Source: Tenacibaculum mesophilum (GTDB lineage: Bacteria; Bacteroidota; Bacteroidia; Flavobacteriales; Flavobacteriaceae). From it: a stretch of 64,000 bases of DNA. Position numbers and translations under genes: made by a program. The notes beneath the pieces are model-generated. The model was given only the letters and a program-made list of their open reading frames with translations, was not told the DNA's origin and did not search any database. Below, in pieces: positions 44,570 through 53,143 of this stretch. Numbering within the stretch: the first letter of the stretch is position 1; each line of letters begins with the position of its first letter. The stretch covers positions 2,040,001 to 2,104,000 of the forward strand of contig NZ_CP032544.1 of the NCBI RefSeq assembly GCF_003867075.1, written 5' to 3'.

Positions 44570-46171
44570 ATGGAAGCTCTTAAAATTGTAGACAAAAAAG
44601 AACCTAACAAAAACACAAAAAACACAACTCAAAAAGTAGATGAAACCTTAACAGAAGAATTATTCATAGCTATATGTTCCCCAATAGGATCTATGAAAGA
44701 GATAATAATAGAAAATATTAAAGATATTTTAAAAACTAATTTCAATTATGATAATAAGGTAATAAAACTAAGTAAGTATATTGACAAAATAAATATTACC
44801 ACAACCGAAACAACTTCTACAAAAAACAACACTGAAATCTTTAATCAGTATTTCAATAAAATCGAAAAAGGAAATCAGATAAGAAAAAATAATAATAATG
44901 CTTTCTTAGCTGAAAACGCAATACAAGAAATACATCTAGAAAGACTTTCTGAAGTTAAAAAAAAGGGAATAGAAGAACCAAAAGCAGAAGATTTCAAATC
45001 TAGAAGAATATGCTATATTATTGATTCTATAAAATCTAAAGATGAGTTAGAGTTGTTTAGGAAAGTTTATACAGAGAATTTTTATTTAATCAGTTTATTT
45101 TCATCTCTTGATGATAGAAAGAACAATTTACGAAACAAAGGGTTCAAAAATTCAGAAATTGAAGAAATAATTGAAAATGACGACAAACAAAATTTCAATT
45201 ATGGTCAAAACGTGAGAGGAACTTTTGTAGATGGGGATTTTTTCATGAGGGTATCAGAAGAAAACTCTCATGTAACTAACAAAAAACTAAGACGTTTTTT
45301 TGATTTAATTTTTGAAAGTAGCATAATAACACCAACTGTAGAAGAAAAATCTATGTACCTTGCCAAATCAGCTTCTGGTAATTCTTCTTGTCTATCAAGA
45401 CAGGTTGGAGCATGTATAATTGATGAAAACAACAATACTTTATCTACTGGTTGGAATGATGTACCTAAATTTGGAGGAAACCTATATACTTCTGATTATG
45501 AAAGTTTAGATAACAGATGTTATAAAAAAGGGTTCTGTAGTAATGATTCCCAAAAAGACAAGTTAGTAGGTAATATTATAGAGTCTCTTATTTCAGATCC
45601 TGAAATAAAAAAGCTATTTGAAAAAAAAATAAATGGAGAAGAAAATGAATTAAACAACTCTTTAATTGAAAGGGTAAAAAACAACTTACGCAATAGTAAA
45701 GTTAAAGATTTAATTGAATTTTCAAGAAGTGTCCATGCTGAAATGCATGCCATAATACAAAGTAGTCAAACTTATGGAAGTCAGATAATAAATGGAAAGT
45801 TATTTTGCACTACCTATCCTTGTCACAATTGCGCCAGACATATCATTGCTGCAGGAATAAAAGAGGTTTATTATATTGAACCTTACGTGAAAAGTTTATG
45901 TTTGACCTTACATAATGATGCAATGACTGAAAATGAAAAAATTGAAGGAAAAGTAAAAATCTTAATGTTTGATGGAGTTGCACCAAGGAACTATTTAACT
46001 TTTTTTACTAACTTCGCAGAAAGAAAAAATAAAGGAAAGTTAATAAAGAGGGATTTAAAAAAGTTAAAACCAAAAAAAACTAAATCTTTACAGGCCTTAT
46101 CTACGCTTGAACAACAAGCTGTACATTATTTATCAGAAAGAAAAAACAAAACTCTCCAAAATGAAAAATAA
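44570..46171 (+). CDS. Anti-phage dCTP-deaminase-type protein (nucleotide-depletion defence)
   Basis: 533 residues. The C-terminal half is a cytidine/deoxycytidylate-deaminase fold: zinc ligand and catalytic Glu in HAE (389-391, RSVHAEMHAII) and the PCHNC pair (Cys418, Cys421), preceded by SGNSSCLSRQVGACIIDENNNTLSTGWND. A Cys-containing insertion (NRCYKKGFCSNDSQKD...) splits the domain between the strand and HAE. The N-terminal half (FIAICSPIGSMKEIIIENIKDILK) looks like a degenerate P-loop kinase domain. This two-part layout matches anti-phage dCTP deaminases, which remove dCTP upon infection. It ends 11 bases inside the next small gene. Defence activity is inferred from family. Confidence 0.78.
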   Translation: MEALKIVDKKEPNKNTKNTTQKVDETLTEELFIAICSPIGSMKEIIIENIKDILKTNFNYDNKVIKLSKYIDKINITTTETTSTKNNTEIFNQYFNKIEKGNQIRKNNNNAFLAENAIQEIHLERLSEVKKKGIEEPKAEDFKSRRICYIIDSIKSKDELELFRKVYTENFYLISLFSSLDDRKNNLRNKGFKNSEIEEIIENDDKQNFNYGQNVRGTFVDGDFFMRVSEENSHVTNKKLRRFFDLIFESSIITPTVEEKSMYLAKSASGNSSCLSRQVGACIIDENNNTLSTGWNDVPKFGGNLYTSDYESLDNRCYKKGFCSNDSQKDKLVGNIIESLISDPEIKKLFEKKINGEENELNNSLIERVKNNLRNSKVKDLIEFSRSVHAEMHAIIQSSQTYGSQIINGKLFCTTYPCHNCARHIIAAGIKEVYYIEPYVKSLCLTLHNDAMTENEKIEGKVKILMFDGVAPRNYLTFFTNFAERKNKGKLIKRDLKKLKPKKTKSLQALSTLEQQAVHYLSERKNKTLQNEK

Positions 46172-46322
46172 AAAAAACACAAGTCAACTTGAGTTTATTT
46201 TTAAAACAAAAGAAACAGATTTTACCCCAACACCAAAAAGAACTGAGACCAAAGTATTAAGCTTAAACTTTAATAATCAAAAACTTATAGATTACGTAAT
46301 TAAAAACACTAGAAGTTTTTAA
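46161..46322 (+). CDS. 53-residue partner ORF of the dCTP deaminase
   Basis: ATG at 46161 overlaps the last 11 bases of the deaminase gene in another frame, so translation is probably coupled. An earlier in-frame opening at 46107 lies fully inside the deaminase and is not preferred. The protein is basic and polar: MKNKKNTSQLEFIFKTKE..., a TPTPKRTETKVLSLNFNNQKL middle and an IDYVIKNTRSF end. No signal peptide or membrane segment. I do not recognise a family, though short KVLSLNxF-type proteins ring a bell from Bacteroidota. Followed by a strong terminator, so the two genes form a closed unit. Confidence 0.6.
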   Translation: MKNKKNTSQLEFIFKTKETDFTPTPKRTETKVLSLNFNNQKLIDYVIKNTRSF

Positions 46323-46346
46323 TAGTTTTTCTAATTATGTCGTCCT

Positions 46347-46382
46347 AAAAAAGCAACCTCAAATGAGGTTGCTTTCTTTTTT
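46347..46382 (+). terminator. Terminator closing the dCTP deaminase unit
   Basis: Stem AAAGCAACCTC / GAGGTTGCTTT with loop AAAT and a T-rich tail, 25 bases after the small-gene stop. Confidence 0.88.
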
Positions 46383-46437
46383 GTTTTCAAACAGAATTCA
46401 ATTAATTTCGTTTAACACATATTAGTATTTAGAAACA

Positions 46438-47349
46438 ATGAATTACAAAGAAATACTTGAAACTGTATATCAAAAAATAGCTCCTATTGAAAATGTAGGA
46501 GAGTTAGCTACCTATATTCCTGAATTGGCTACCATTGATTCCGAAAAATTTGGCGTACATATTTCAACTGTTGCTAATACTAATTTTGGATTAGGAAACT
46601 TTCAAGAAAAGTTTTCAATTCAAAGTATTGCTAAAGTATTATCACTTTGTTTGGCATATAAACATCTTGGTGAATCAATATGGGACAGATTAGGTGTAGA
46701 GCCTTCGGGTAATAGTTTTAATTCATTAATACAACTGGAAACCGATAATGGTATTCCTAGAAATCCGTTTATCAACGCAGGTGCTATTGTAATTGCTGAT
46801 GTTTTAATAAGTAGTTTGGTAAACCCGAAGGAAGATTTATTGAATTTTATCAAGAGCCTTTCGACAAATAAAGACATTGACTACTCTGCAAAAATTGCAG
46901 CTTCTGAAAAATCGGTAGGATACAGAAATGTTGCCTTGTGTAATTTTATTAAGTCTTATGGGAACATATACAACGACCCTGAAGTGGTGCTAGATTTCTA
47001 TTTCGATTTATGTTCGCTGGAATTGACTTGCGAACAGCTTTCTGAATTGTTTTTCTTTTTAGCCAATAACGGACAAACCAGACAAGGCAAGCAAATATTG
47101 ACTAAGAGCCAATCGAAAAGAATTAATGCCTTAATGCAAACCTGTGGTTTTTATGACGAATCGGGTGAATTTGCTTTTAAGGTTGGACTCGCAGGGAAAA
47201 GTGGCGTTGGTGGTGGTATTATTGCCATACACCCTAATCAATATGCGATTGCAGTATGGAGCCCCAAATTGAATAAAAAAGGAAACTCATATAGAGGCAT
47301 GCGCTTCTTAGAAGAGTTCACCACCCTTTCTGAACAGTCTATTTTTTAG
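46438..47349 (+). CDS. glsA: Glutaminase
   Basis: 303-residue serine-dependent beta-lactamase-fold glutaminase converting glutamine to glutamate and ammonia. The catalytic S-x-x-K is Ser63-Lys66 in FSIQSIAKVLSLCLAYKHLG. Other family blocks: RLGVEPSGNSFNSLIQLE, PRNPFINAGAIVIADVL, and the C-terminal AGKSGVGGGIIAIHPNQYAIAVWSPKLNKKGNS. Full length. Located between the deaminase unit and the HEPN-like gene but with its own spacing (about 90 bases), so probably not part of the defence function. Confidence 0.93.
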   Translation: MNYKEILETVYQKIAPIENVGELATYIPELATIDSEKFGVHISTVANTNFGLGNFQEKFSIQSIAKVLSLCLAYKHLGESIWDRLGVEPSGNSFNSLIQLETDNGIPRNPFINAGAIVIADVLISSLVNPKEDLLNFIKSLSTNKDIDYSAKIAASEKSVGYRNVALCNFIKSYGNIYNDPEVVLDFYFDLCSLELTCEQLSELFFFLANNGQTRQGKQILTKSQSKRINALMQTCGFYDESGEFAFKVGLAGKSGVGGGIIAIHPNQYAIAVWSPKLNKKGNSYRGMRFLEEFTTLSEQSIF

Positions 47350-47449
47350 GTTTGATTTTTATCAGATTTAAACTAACTTTACAAATATTGAACATCAGTT
47401 ATTAAAACAGGTTTGTATCTAAAAAATCACACAAACTAAAATCAACTAA

Positions 47450-48106
47450 TTGGAAAAATCATATATAGACTCTAAAGGTCGATTCAGAAGAGGGCATGTA
47501 GAATTGTTTTTACAAATTTCAATCGATATATATCATAGATTATTGAAATACGAAAATGAGTTAATTGATTTAAGAAAAAAAAATGATTCGATTGCTCATG
47601 TAGATGAAGGACTATTTCCTCCAATAGAAAAAACTAGACTTTCAATGCGTATTTCTACTCTTGAAAAAGAAAAGTATAAAAGTAGTATTGAAGGAATTAT
47701 AATTTTGTCTTCCTATTACGAAGCTTTAATAAATGAAATTGGAAGAATTGAATTAGGCTCTACATACTTTAAGAAGAATCTGGATAATTTAAAAGTTTTA
47801 GTAAAATGGGAAATAGTTCTAAAATTGATTTATTCAAAATCTCTTCAAACTGATTCCCAATATTATGAATCCATGATAAAAATCATAAAAGAAAGAAATG
47901 ACTTGGTTCATTATAAAACTAAAACAATTGAAAACCCAACTTTAAGAGAAGCTAAAAAAGGATATGAAATTGCTAATCAACGTATAAGTATTTTTACAAA
48001 TGCCATTGAAACCTTGACTGAGTTCCATAATGATCTTTTAAAAGTTGATAGTTCAAAAGGTCTTTTAAAATTATTCCAGTTCATGGAAGAAATTAAACGT
48101 ATTTAA
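47450..48106 (+). CDS. HEPN-like protein of unknown function
   Basis: 218 residues. The first codon is TTG at 47450 immediately after an in-frame TAA; there is no upstream ATG, and the next Met is 65 or more residues in, so TTG is accepted. All-helical, with an R-x4-H motif (RNDLVHYK, Arg149-His154) in the position expected for HEPN domains, whose members are often RNases in toxin-antitoxin and abortive-infection systems. There is no antitoxin-like gene next to it. RNase activity is an inference from one short motif, and a non-catalytic HEPN-fold protein is equally possible. Confidence 0.6.
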   Translation: MEKSYIDSKGRFRRGHVELFLQISIDIYHRLLKYENELIDLRKKNDSIAHVDEGLFPPIEKTRLSMRISTLEKEKYKSSIEGIIILSSYYEALINEIGRIELGSTYFKKNLDNLKVLVKWEIVLKLIYSKSLQTDSQYYESMIKIIKERNDLVHYKTKTIENPTLREAKKGYEIANQRISIFTNAIETLTEFHNDLLKVDSSKGLLKLFQFMEEIKRI

Positions 48107-48288
48107 CCAACTTAAAAGTACTAATTCATCACAAAAAATCTGTTAACCATAGAAATACTACAACCAACTTAGCCAATAAAGCAGCTCAATAGTGCACAAT
48201 ATCATAATCTCTATCACTCCTATTATACTAGATAATTTACTAAAACACACAACAGTATAAAATAAATTTTTCATTCTCTGTTTTAGCC

Positions 48289-48296
48289 TACCTTTG
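48289..48296 (+). promoter_or_regulatory. -7 box (TACCTTTG) for rhlE
   Basis: Perfect TAnnTTTG, 15 bases before the helicase ATG. The 200 bp upstream has no gene. Confidence 0.5.
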
Positions 48297-48311
48297 CAAA
48301 AAAATATTTGA

Positions 48312-49544
48312 ATGCAGTTTACAGACTTACAACTCAATAAATCTATCTTAAAAGCGCTTACGGAAGAAAGGCATCACAAACCAACTTTAGTACAACAAAA
48401 AGTAATTCCGTTAGTACTCAATAAAAAAGATGTGATTGTAGCTGCACAAACAGGTACTGGTAAAACTGCTGCTTTTGCGTTACCTATCATTCATGAGCTT
48501 TCTAAGGAAGATGATGTTGAAAAAAGAGCAAAAAAAATCAAAGCTTTAATTGTAAGTCCTACTCGAGAACTAGCTATTCAAATTGAAGAAAATTTTAAAG
48601 CATACAGTAAGTACACCAACTTAAGAAGTACTGTTATATACGGTGGTATGTCTACACAACCTCAAAAAGATGTGTTAGAAAAAGGGGTAGATATTTTAAT
48701 CGCTACACCAGGTCGTTTTATCGACTTGCATAAACAAGGTAGTATTGATGTTCGCCAACTGAAAACTTTTGTTTTAGATGAAGCTGATTTAATGTTAGAT
48801 ATGGGCTTTATTGACGATGTAAGAAAGATTGAAGAATTATGTCCGCGTAAAAAGCAAACCTTACTGTTTTCTGCAACAATGCCTGACAAAGTAAGTGACT
48901 TGGCTCAATCAATGTTGTACAAGCCAGAAAAGGTAGATATTTCTCCTGCAGAAACCACTTCAACTAACATTGGTCAATTACTGTATTACACTCCTAAAAA
49001 GCATAAGGTCGATTTGTGTTTGCACTTATTACGCAACACCATAAAAGGTCGTATTATTATATTTCGTCGTACCAAATTTGGGGTTGACAAATTGGAGAAA
49101 ACTCTTCAAAAAAACGGATACAAAGCTACCAGTATACATGGTGATAAGTCACAAAACTTACGAAACCAAGCTATTGAGGATTTCAAAAACAACAAAGCCA
49201 ACATTTTAATTGCTACCGATGTTGCTGCTCGTGGAATTGACGTTAGTAAAGTAGATGCGGTTATTAATGTTGACTTACCTAACATTCCTGAAACCTACGT
49301 ACACCGAATTGGTAGAACTGGTAGAGCAGGTAAATCTGGAATCGCCTTTTCGCTATGTAGTGCCGATGAAACTTCGTACATTAAAGCTATTCAAAAGTTT
49401 ATGGATAGAACTATAAAAATTATAGAAGCCCATCCATTCCCTCTAGCTAAACCAAAGAAGAAAAAACAACCCAATACCATTAGCAAACATAAAAAAGGAA
49501 GAAAATCAGAAGCTTCTAAAAAGAAGAAAAAACGCTGGTATTAA
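48312..49544 (+). CDS. rhlE: DEAD-box RNA helicase, RhlE type
   Basis: 410 residues with all helicase motifs: Q motif, AAQTGTGKTAAFALP (motif I), PTRELA, TPGR, DEAD, SAT, RGIDVSKVDAVINVDLP and HRIGRTGRAGKSG. The basic tail (KKKKQPNTISKHKKGRKSEASKKKKKRWY) is typical of RhlE-like enzymes that bind rRNA or mRNA. Cytosolic, involved in ribosome assembly or mRNA turnover by family. Monocistronic in appearance. Confidence 0.93.
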   Translation: MQFTDLQLNKSILKALTEERHHKPTLVQQKVIPLVLNKKDVIVAAQTGTGKTAAFALPIIHELSKEDDVEKRAKKIKALIVSPTRELAIQIEENFKAYSKYTNLRSTVIYGGMSTQPQKDVLEKGVDILIATPGRFIDLHKQGSIDVRQLKTFVLDEADLMLDMGFIDDVRKIEELCPRKKQTLLFSATMPDKVSDLAQSMLYKPEKVDISPAETTSTNIGQLLYYTPKKHKVDLCLHLLRNTIKGRIIIFRRTKFGVDKLEKTLQKNGYKATSIHGDKSQNLRNQAIEDFKNNKANILIATDVAARGIDVSKVDAVINVDLPNIPETYVHRIGRTGRAGKSGIAFSLCSADETSYIKAIQKFMDRTIKIIEAHPFPLAKPKKKKQPNTISKHKKGRKSEASKKKKKRWY

Positions 49545-49591
49545 ACTTTTTATAAAAATTTTAACTTTTAAAGTTTTGTAAAAACCATTAC

Positions 49592-49610
49592 TTAATCGTA
49601 ATATTGCAAT
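49592..49610 (+). promoter_or_regulatory. ArsR operator candidate, copy 1
   Basis: TTAATCGTAATATTGCAAT, an imperfect palindrome centred on AATATT (12 of 16 positions symmetric), 14 bases before the arsR-like ATG. An identical 19-mer occurs at 49970. Confidence 0.6.
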
Positions 49611-49624
49611 TAAATTTTTAATAA

Positions 49625-49954
49625 ATGGGATTAACTAAATCTGAAATTTTTTCTGAAGAGCAAAACCAATTGGCCTCTATTGCGAAAGTATTAGGACACC
49701 CTGCTCGTATTGCCATTTTACAACATTTATTCAAACTAAATTCTTGTGTTTGTGGTGATTTAGTAAATGAAATAGGTTTAGCGCAACCTACTATTTCGCA
49801 ACATTTAAAAGAATTAAAAAAAACAGGAATTATTAAAGGAACTATTGAAGGCACAAGTGTTTGTTATTGCATAAATCCAGCTAAATGGCAAGAAACAAAA
49901 ACTTTATTATCTTCATTTTTAAATCTTGACATAAAAGACATGTCGTGCTGCTAA
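49625..49954 (+). CDS. ArsR-family metal(loid)-sensing repressor
   Basis: 109-residue winged-helix repressor. The metal-binding helix holds CVCGDLV (Cys41 and Cys43), comparable to the ELCVCDL arsenite site of ArsR, and the C-terminus ends in SCC, giving further thiols. Recognition helix in QPTISQHLKELKKTGIIKG. It heads a three-gene operon with a DUF6428 protein and an ArsC-like phosphatase. It should release its operators (49592 and 49970) when it binds arsenite or antimonite. Confidence 0.88.
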   Translation: MGLTKSEIFSEEQNQLASIAKVLGHPARIAILQHLFKLNSCVCGDLVNEIGLAQPTISQHLKELKKTGIIKGTIEGTSVCYCINPAKWQETKTLLSSFLNLDIKDMSCC

Positions 49955-49969
49955 AAAAATTTAAACTCA

Positions 49970-49988
49970 TTAATCGTAATATTGCAAT
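49970..49988 (+). promoter_or_regulatory. ArsR operator candidate, copy 2
   Basis: The same 19-mer as at 49592 (TTAATCGTAATATTGCAAT), 16 bases before the DUF6428 ATG, implying a second regulated promoter inside the operon. Confidence 0.6.
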
Positions 49989-50004
49989 ATAAAAATATAT
50001 TAAA

Positions 50005-50475
50005 ATGAATTTATCTGAAATAAAAAAACATCTAGAAAACTTAAAAACTATTGCTTTTCAACTTCCTGATGGTAGTTTGGTCCCTAACCATTTTCATGTA
50101 ACGGAAGTTGGTAGAGTTACTAAAAACTTTATCGATTGTGGTGGAGTGGTAAGAAATGAAGAAGTGGTTAACTTTCAGCTTTGGAACGCAAATGATTATG
50201 ATCATCGGTTACACCCTGAGAAACTAATATCTATTATAGAATTATCTGAAAAGACATTAAACATTTCACCTAACTTAGAAATTGAAGTGGAATATCAAGG
50301 AAGTACGATTGGTAAATACGGGCTAGATTTTGACGGAACCTACTTTTTACTAACAACAAAACAAACAGATTGTTTGGCGAAAGATAACTGCGGAATTCCA
50401 CAAGAAAAACCAAGAGTAAAGCTATCTGACTTACAAAAACAAACTACTTGTGAACCTAACTCTGGATGCTGCTAA
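50005..50475 (+). CDS. DUF6428 family protein
   Basis: 156 residues; LSEIKKHLENLKTIAFQLPDGSLVPNHFHVTEVGRVTKNFIDCGGVVRNEEVVNFQLW is typical of DUF6428, which I recall in flavobacterial ars operons. It has Cys residues in the C-terminal part (TDCLAKDNCGIP, TTCEPNSGCC), suggesting thiol-based metal binding. Cytosolic. One base separates its stop from the next ATG at 50477. Function unknown; context suggests arsenic or similar stress. Confidence 0.78.
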   Translation: MNLSEIKKHLENLKTIAFQLPDGSLVPNHFHVTEVGRVTKNFIDCGGVVRNEEVVNFQLWNANDYDHRLHPEKLISIIELSEKTLNISPNLEIEVEYQGSTIGKYGLDFDGTYFLLTTKQTDCLAKDNCGIPQEKPRVKLSDLQKQTTCEPNSGCC

Positions 50476-50476
50476 T

Positions 50477-51103
50477 ATGAAAACACAAACCTCAACACTA
50501 TTTACTGAAATACAACAAACTCTTTCAAGTTTACCAACTGTTTCGGAAGAGCGAAAACAAGTTTTACAACCGCTTATAAGTTACATTCAAGAAAAACTGG
50601 ATAATAAAGGACTTATAAACCTGAATTTTATTTGTACTCATAATTCAAGAAGAAGTCATTTGTCGCAAGTATGGGCACAAACGATAACTTTTTATTATCA
50701 AATACCAAATGTAAACGCATACTCTGGCGGTACAGAAGCTACAGAGATGAACGAAATAGTAGTAAGCACTTTGGTTGATAACGGATTTCAAATTCAACAA
50801 TTATCTGATGGAACAAATCCTATATACGCGGTAAAATATGCTGATAACGCATCACCTATTATAGGTTTTTCTAAAAAGTATGATAATGGCTTTAATCCAA
50901 GCTCAGCTTTTTGCGCTATCATGACTTGTTCACAAGCCGATGAGGGTTGTCCATTCATTGCTGGTGCTGATAAAAGAGTACCTGTTACTTATGAAGACCC
51001 TAAACTACATGATGGTACACCTTTAGAAAAAGAGAAATACTTAGAGCGTAGCCTACAAATTGCTGCTGAAATGCACTATGTTTTTTCTTCTGTAAAAGCT
51101 TAA
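50477..51103 (+). CDS. ArsC-like low-molecular-weight protein tyrosine phosphatase family protein
   Basis: 208 residues from the ATG at 50477 (an earlier in-frame start at 50450 lies inside the previous gene). The active-site loop CTHNSRRS has Cys53 and Arg59 in C-x5-R spacing. The family features GGTEATEMNEIV and the C-terminal CSQADEGCPFIAGADKR carry two extra cysteines that could serve a thioredoxin-coupled arsenate reductase. It would reduce arsenate to arsenite. Last gene of the operon; its stop overlaps the rsmG stop on the other strand by 4 bases. No arsenite pump (acr3/arsB) follows. Confidence 0.82.
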   Translation: MKTQTSTLFTEIQQTLSSLPTVSEERKQVLQPLISYIQEKLDNKGLINLNFICTHNSRRSHLSQVWAQTITFYYQIPNVNAYSGGTEATEMNEIVVSTLVDNGFQIQQLSDGTNPIYAVKYADNASPIIGFSKKYDNGFNPSSAFCAIMTCSQADEGCPFIAGADKRVPVTYEDPKLHDGTPLEKEKYLERSLQIAAEMHYVFSSVKA

Positions 51104-51729
51104 CCTTTATATTTCATAGGTAAATGCACCACTTTTTTAGTTTCGAAGAAATCTTCTTCAAAAAAGTCTGGTAAATCATAAATGGTGGCTTTAGGAAAGT
51201 TCGCAAGTTCTTCCGTAAGGTCACCACCTTTTAAATATAAAATTCCGTTTTTAAGTGCATGATTTTGTTTTTTATGCACTTTATTTTTCACCCAACGGTG
51301 AAATGTTTCCATTTGCGCTACTGCTCTACTTACTATAAAATCGTACGTATCATCAACTTCTTCAACACGCCCATGAGTTGTTTTCACATTCTGTAAACCT
51401 AAACCTTCAGCAACTTCATTTACTACTTTAATTTTCTTTCCGATAGAATCTACCAAATGAAATTGGGTTTCAGGAAATAAAATAGCTAACGGAATTCCTG
51501 GAAAACCTCCTCCTGTACCTACATCCATCACTTTGGCTCCAGCTTTAAACTCCATCACCTTTGCAATTCCTAACGAATGTAATACGTGACGTAAATACAA
51601 CTCATCAATATCTTTACGAGAAACTACATTAATTTTTAAGTTCCAGTCTTCATACAATTCTTGCAACTTAGAAAATTGCTCTAATTGTGTTTCCGATAAA
51701 TTGTCAAAGTATTTTTTTACAAGTTTCAA
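51100..51729 (-). CDS. rsmG: 16S rRNA (guanine-527-N7)-methyltransferase
   Basis: 209-residue SAM-dependent methyltransferase of the RsmG/GidB family, modifying G527 of the 530 loop of 16S rRNA. Landmarks: YEDWNLKINVVSRKDIDELYLRHVLHSLGI, the SAM-binding VMDVGTGGGFPGIPLAILFPE and the ISRAVAQM-like FIVSRAVAQME. Full length. Convergent with the ArsC-like gene, sharing 4 bases at the ends. Confidence 0.95.
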   Translation of the reverse strand: MKLVKKYFDNLSETQLEQFSKLQELYEDWNLKINVVSRKDIDELYLRHVLHSLGIAKVMEFKAGAKVMDVGTGGGFPGIPLAILFPETQFHLVDSIGKKIKVVNEVAEGLGLQNVKTTHGRVEEVDDTYDFIVSRAVAQMETFHRWVKNKVHKKQNHALKNGILYLKGGDLTEELANFPKATIYDLPDFFEEDFFETKKVVHLPMKYKG

Positions 51730-52000
51730 ACCAATCTGTATTTAAATTAAGCACTTACTTTTTTAGGTAACCTATTGAGACATATTAATCAGTACAAAAT
51801 ACTACCTACTATAAAATTTCTTCTCTTTTGGTATTACAACAGACTCTGTCTATTCAATAATTCCTCTATAGGAGGATTCCATGAAGTGATTTTTTCCGTT
51901 GCAAAAATAAAAAACTAATTGGTATTGTTAATTTTTCTGCAAAAGATATTAATCTAGTTAAAAAGTTAAGCTTTAGCAATAACCGTGAACCAAAAACGTT
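51730..52000. other. Gene-free stretch
   Basis: About 270 bp between rsmG and the desaturase gene; no credible gene. It contains a short inverted repeat, TCCTC / GAGGA around TATAG (51866-51880), of unknown meaning. Confidence 0.5.
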
Positions 52001-52008
52001 TATTTTTG
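52001..52008 (+). promoter_or_regulatory. -7 box (TATTTTTG) for the desaturase
   Basis: Perfect TAnnTTTG, 19 bases before the ATG. Confidence 0.5.
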
Positions 52009-52027
52009 CGGTACAAACAAACAATAA

Positions 52028-53119
52028 ATGAAGACAGTAAACTTCTCAAGAATAGACAAAGCCAAGTTTTTTAGAACTCTGAATAAAAGAGTTAACACTT
52101 ACTTTAAAGAAAACAACATTAAGCGTACAGGTAACTGGAAACTATATTCAAAAGCTATCATTATGTTAGCTACGTTTATCGTTCCATTCATATTAATTTT
52201 AACTGTTGATATGTCGCAATGGATAAAATTAGCTCTTGCTATTGTAATGGGCGTTGGAATGGCTGGAGTTGGAATGAATGTGATGCACGATGCCAATCAC
52301 GAATCTTTTTCTAGTAAAAAATGGGTAAATAAGCTTTTTGGAAGCAGTATTTATATTTTAGCAGGTAACGTATATAACTGGAAAGTACAACACAATGTAT
52401 TACACCATACTTATACTAACATTCAAGATCATGATGAAGATATGGATGCTGGTAGAATTATCCGTTTTTCAAAACACACACAATGGTTATGGATTCATAA
52501 ATTCCAAAAATATTATTCAATCTTTTTATACGGATTGTTAACGATTAACTGGGCAATTACTACTGATTTTAAACAAATGCACAGTTACTTAAAGCGAAAG
52601 TTATCGTATGGAGAATTTCCAAATCCAGCTAAAGAATGGACAAAACTAGTGGTTTCGAAAGTTATTTATTATTCACTTTGGATTGTATTACCAATTGCAG
52701 TAATGAATGTTGCTTGGTGGAAAGTATTAATCGGATTTTTTGTAATGCACTATACTGCAGGAATCATTTTAAGCGTGGTTTTCCAATTAGCACACATTGT
52801 TCCTAAAACAGAAACTCCTTTACCAGATGAAGATGGTAATATGAAAAACACTTGGGCTATTCACCAATTATATACTACAGCAAATTTTGCTCCTAAAAAT
52901 TGGTTTATTAACTTTTACACAGGTGGATTAAATCACCAAGTAGAACACCACATTTTCCCAAATATTTCTCATATTCACTATAATAAATTAGCTCAAATTG
53001 TAAAAGAAACTGCTAAGGAATTTAACCTTCCTTATAATGAGTATAAAACTACACGTAAAGCAGTTATAGAGCATTTTAGACACTTAGCTGAATTAGGAAA
53101 AAAACCGCAATTAGCATAA
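52028..53119 (+). CDS. Membrane fatty-acid (acyl-CoA/acyl-lipid) desaturase
   Basis: 363-residue membrane desaturase with three histidine boxes: HDANHES, HNVLHHTYTN and HQVEHHIFPNISH, which bind the di-iron centre. The Q-x-x-HH form of the third box resembles front-end (delta-5/delta-6-type) desaturases, though no cytochrome b5 domain is attached. Hydrophobic segments lie between the boxes. It should introduce a double bond into membrane fatty acids, e.g. for cold adaptation. Cytochrome b5/ferredoxin donor not seen here. Followed by the aminotransferase gene after 24 bases. Confidence 0.9.
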   Translation: MKTVNFSRIDKAKFFRTLNKRVNTYFKENNIKRTGNWKLYSKAIIMLATFIVPFILILTVDMSQWIKLALAIVMGVGMAGVGMNVMHDANHESFSSKKWVNKLFGSSIYILAGNVYNWKVQHNVLHHTYTNIQDHDEDMDAGRIIRFSKHTQWLWIHKFQKYYSIFLYGLLTINWAITTDFKQMHSYLKRKLSYGEFPNPAKEWTKLVVSKVIYYSLWIVLPIAVMNVAWWKVLIGFFVMHYTAGIILSVVFQLAHIVPKTETPLPDEDGNMKNTWAIHQLYTTANFAPKNWFINFYTGGLNHQVEHHIFPNISHIHYNKLAQIVKETAKEFNLPYNEYKTTRKAVIEHFRHLAELGKKPQLA

Positions 53120-53143
53120 ATCAACATACAACATAACAACACA

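Noticed and set aside
50450-50476. Earlier start for the ArsC-like gene
   Set aside because: It lies inside the DUF6428 gene, while the ATG at 50477 is one base after that gene's stop and starts a normal domain.
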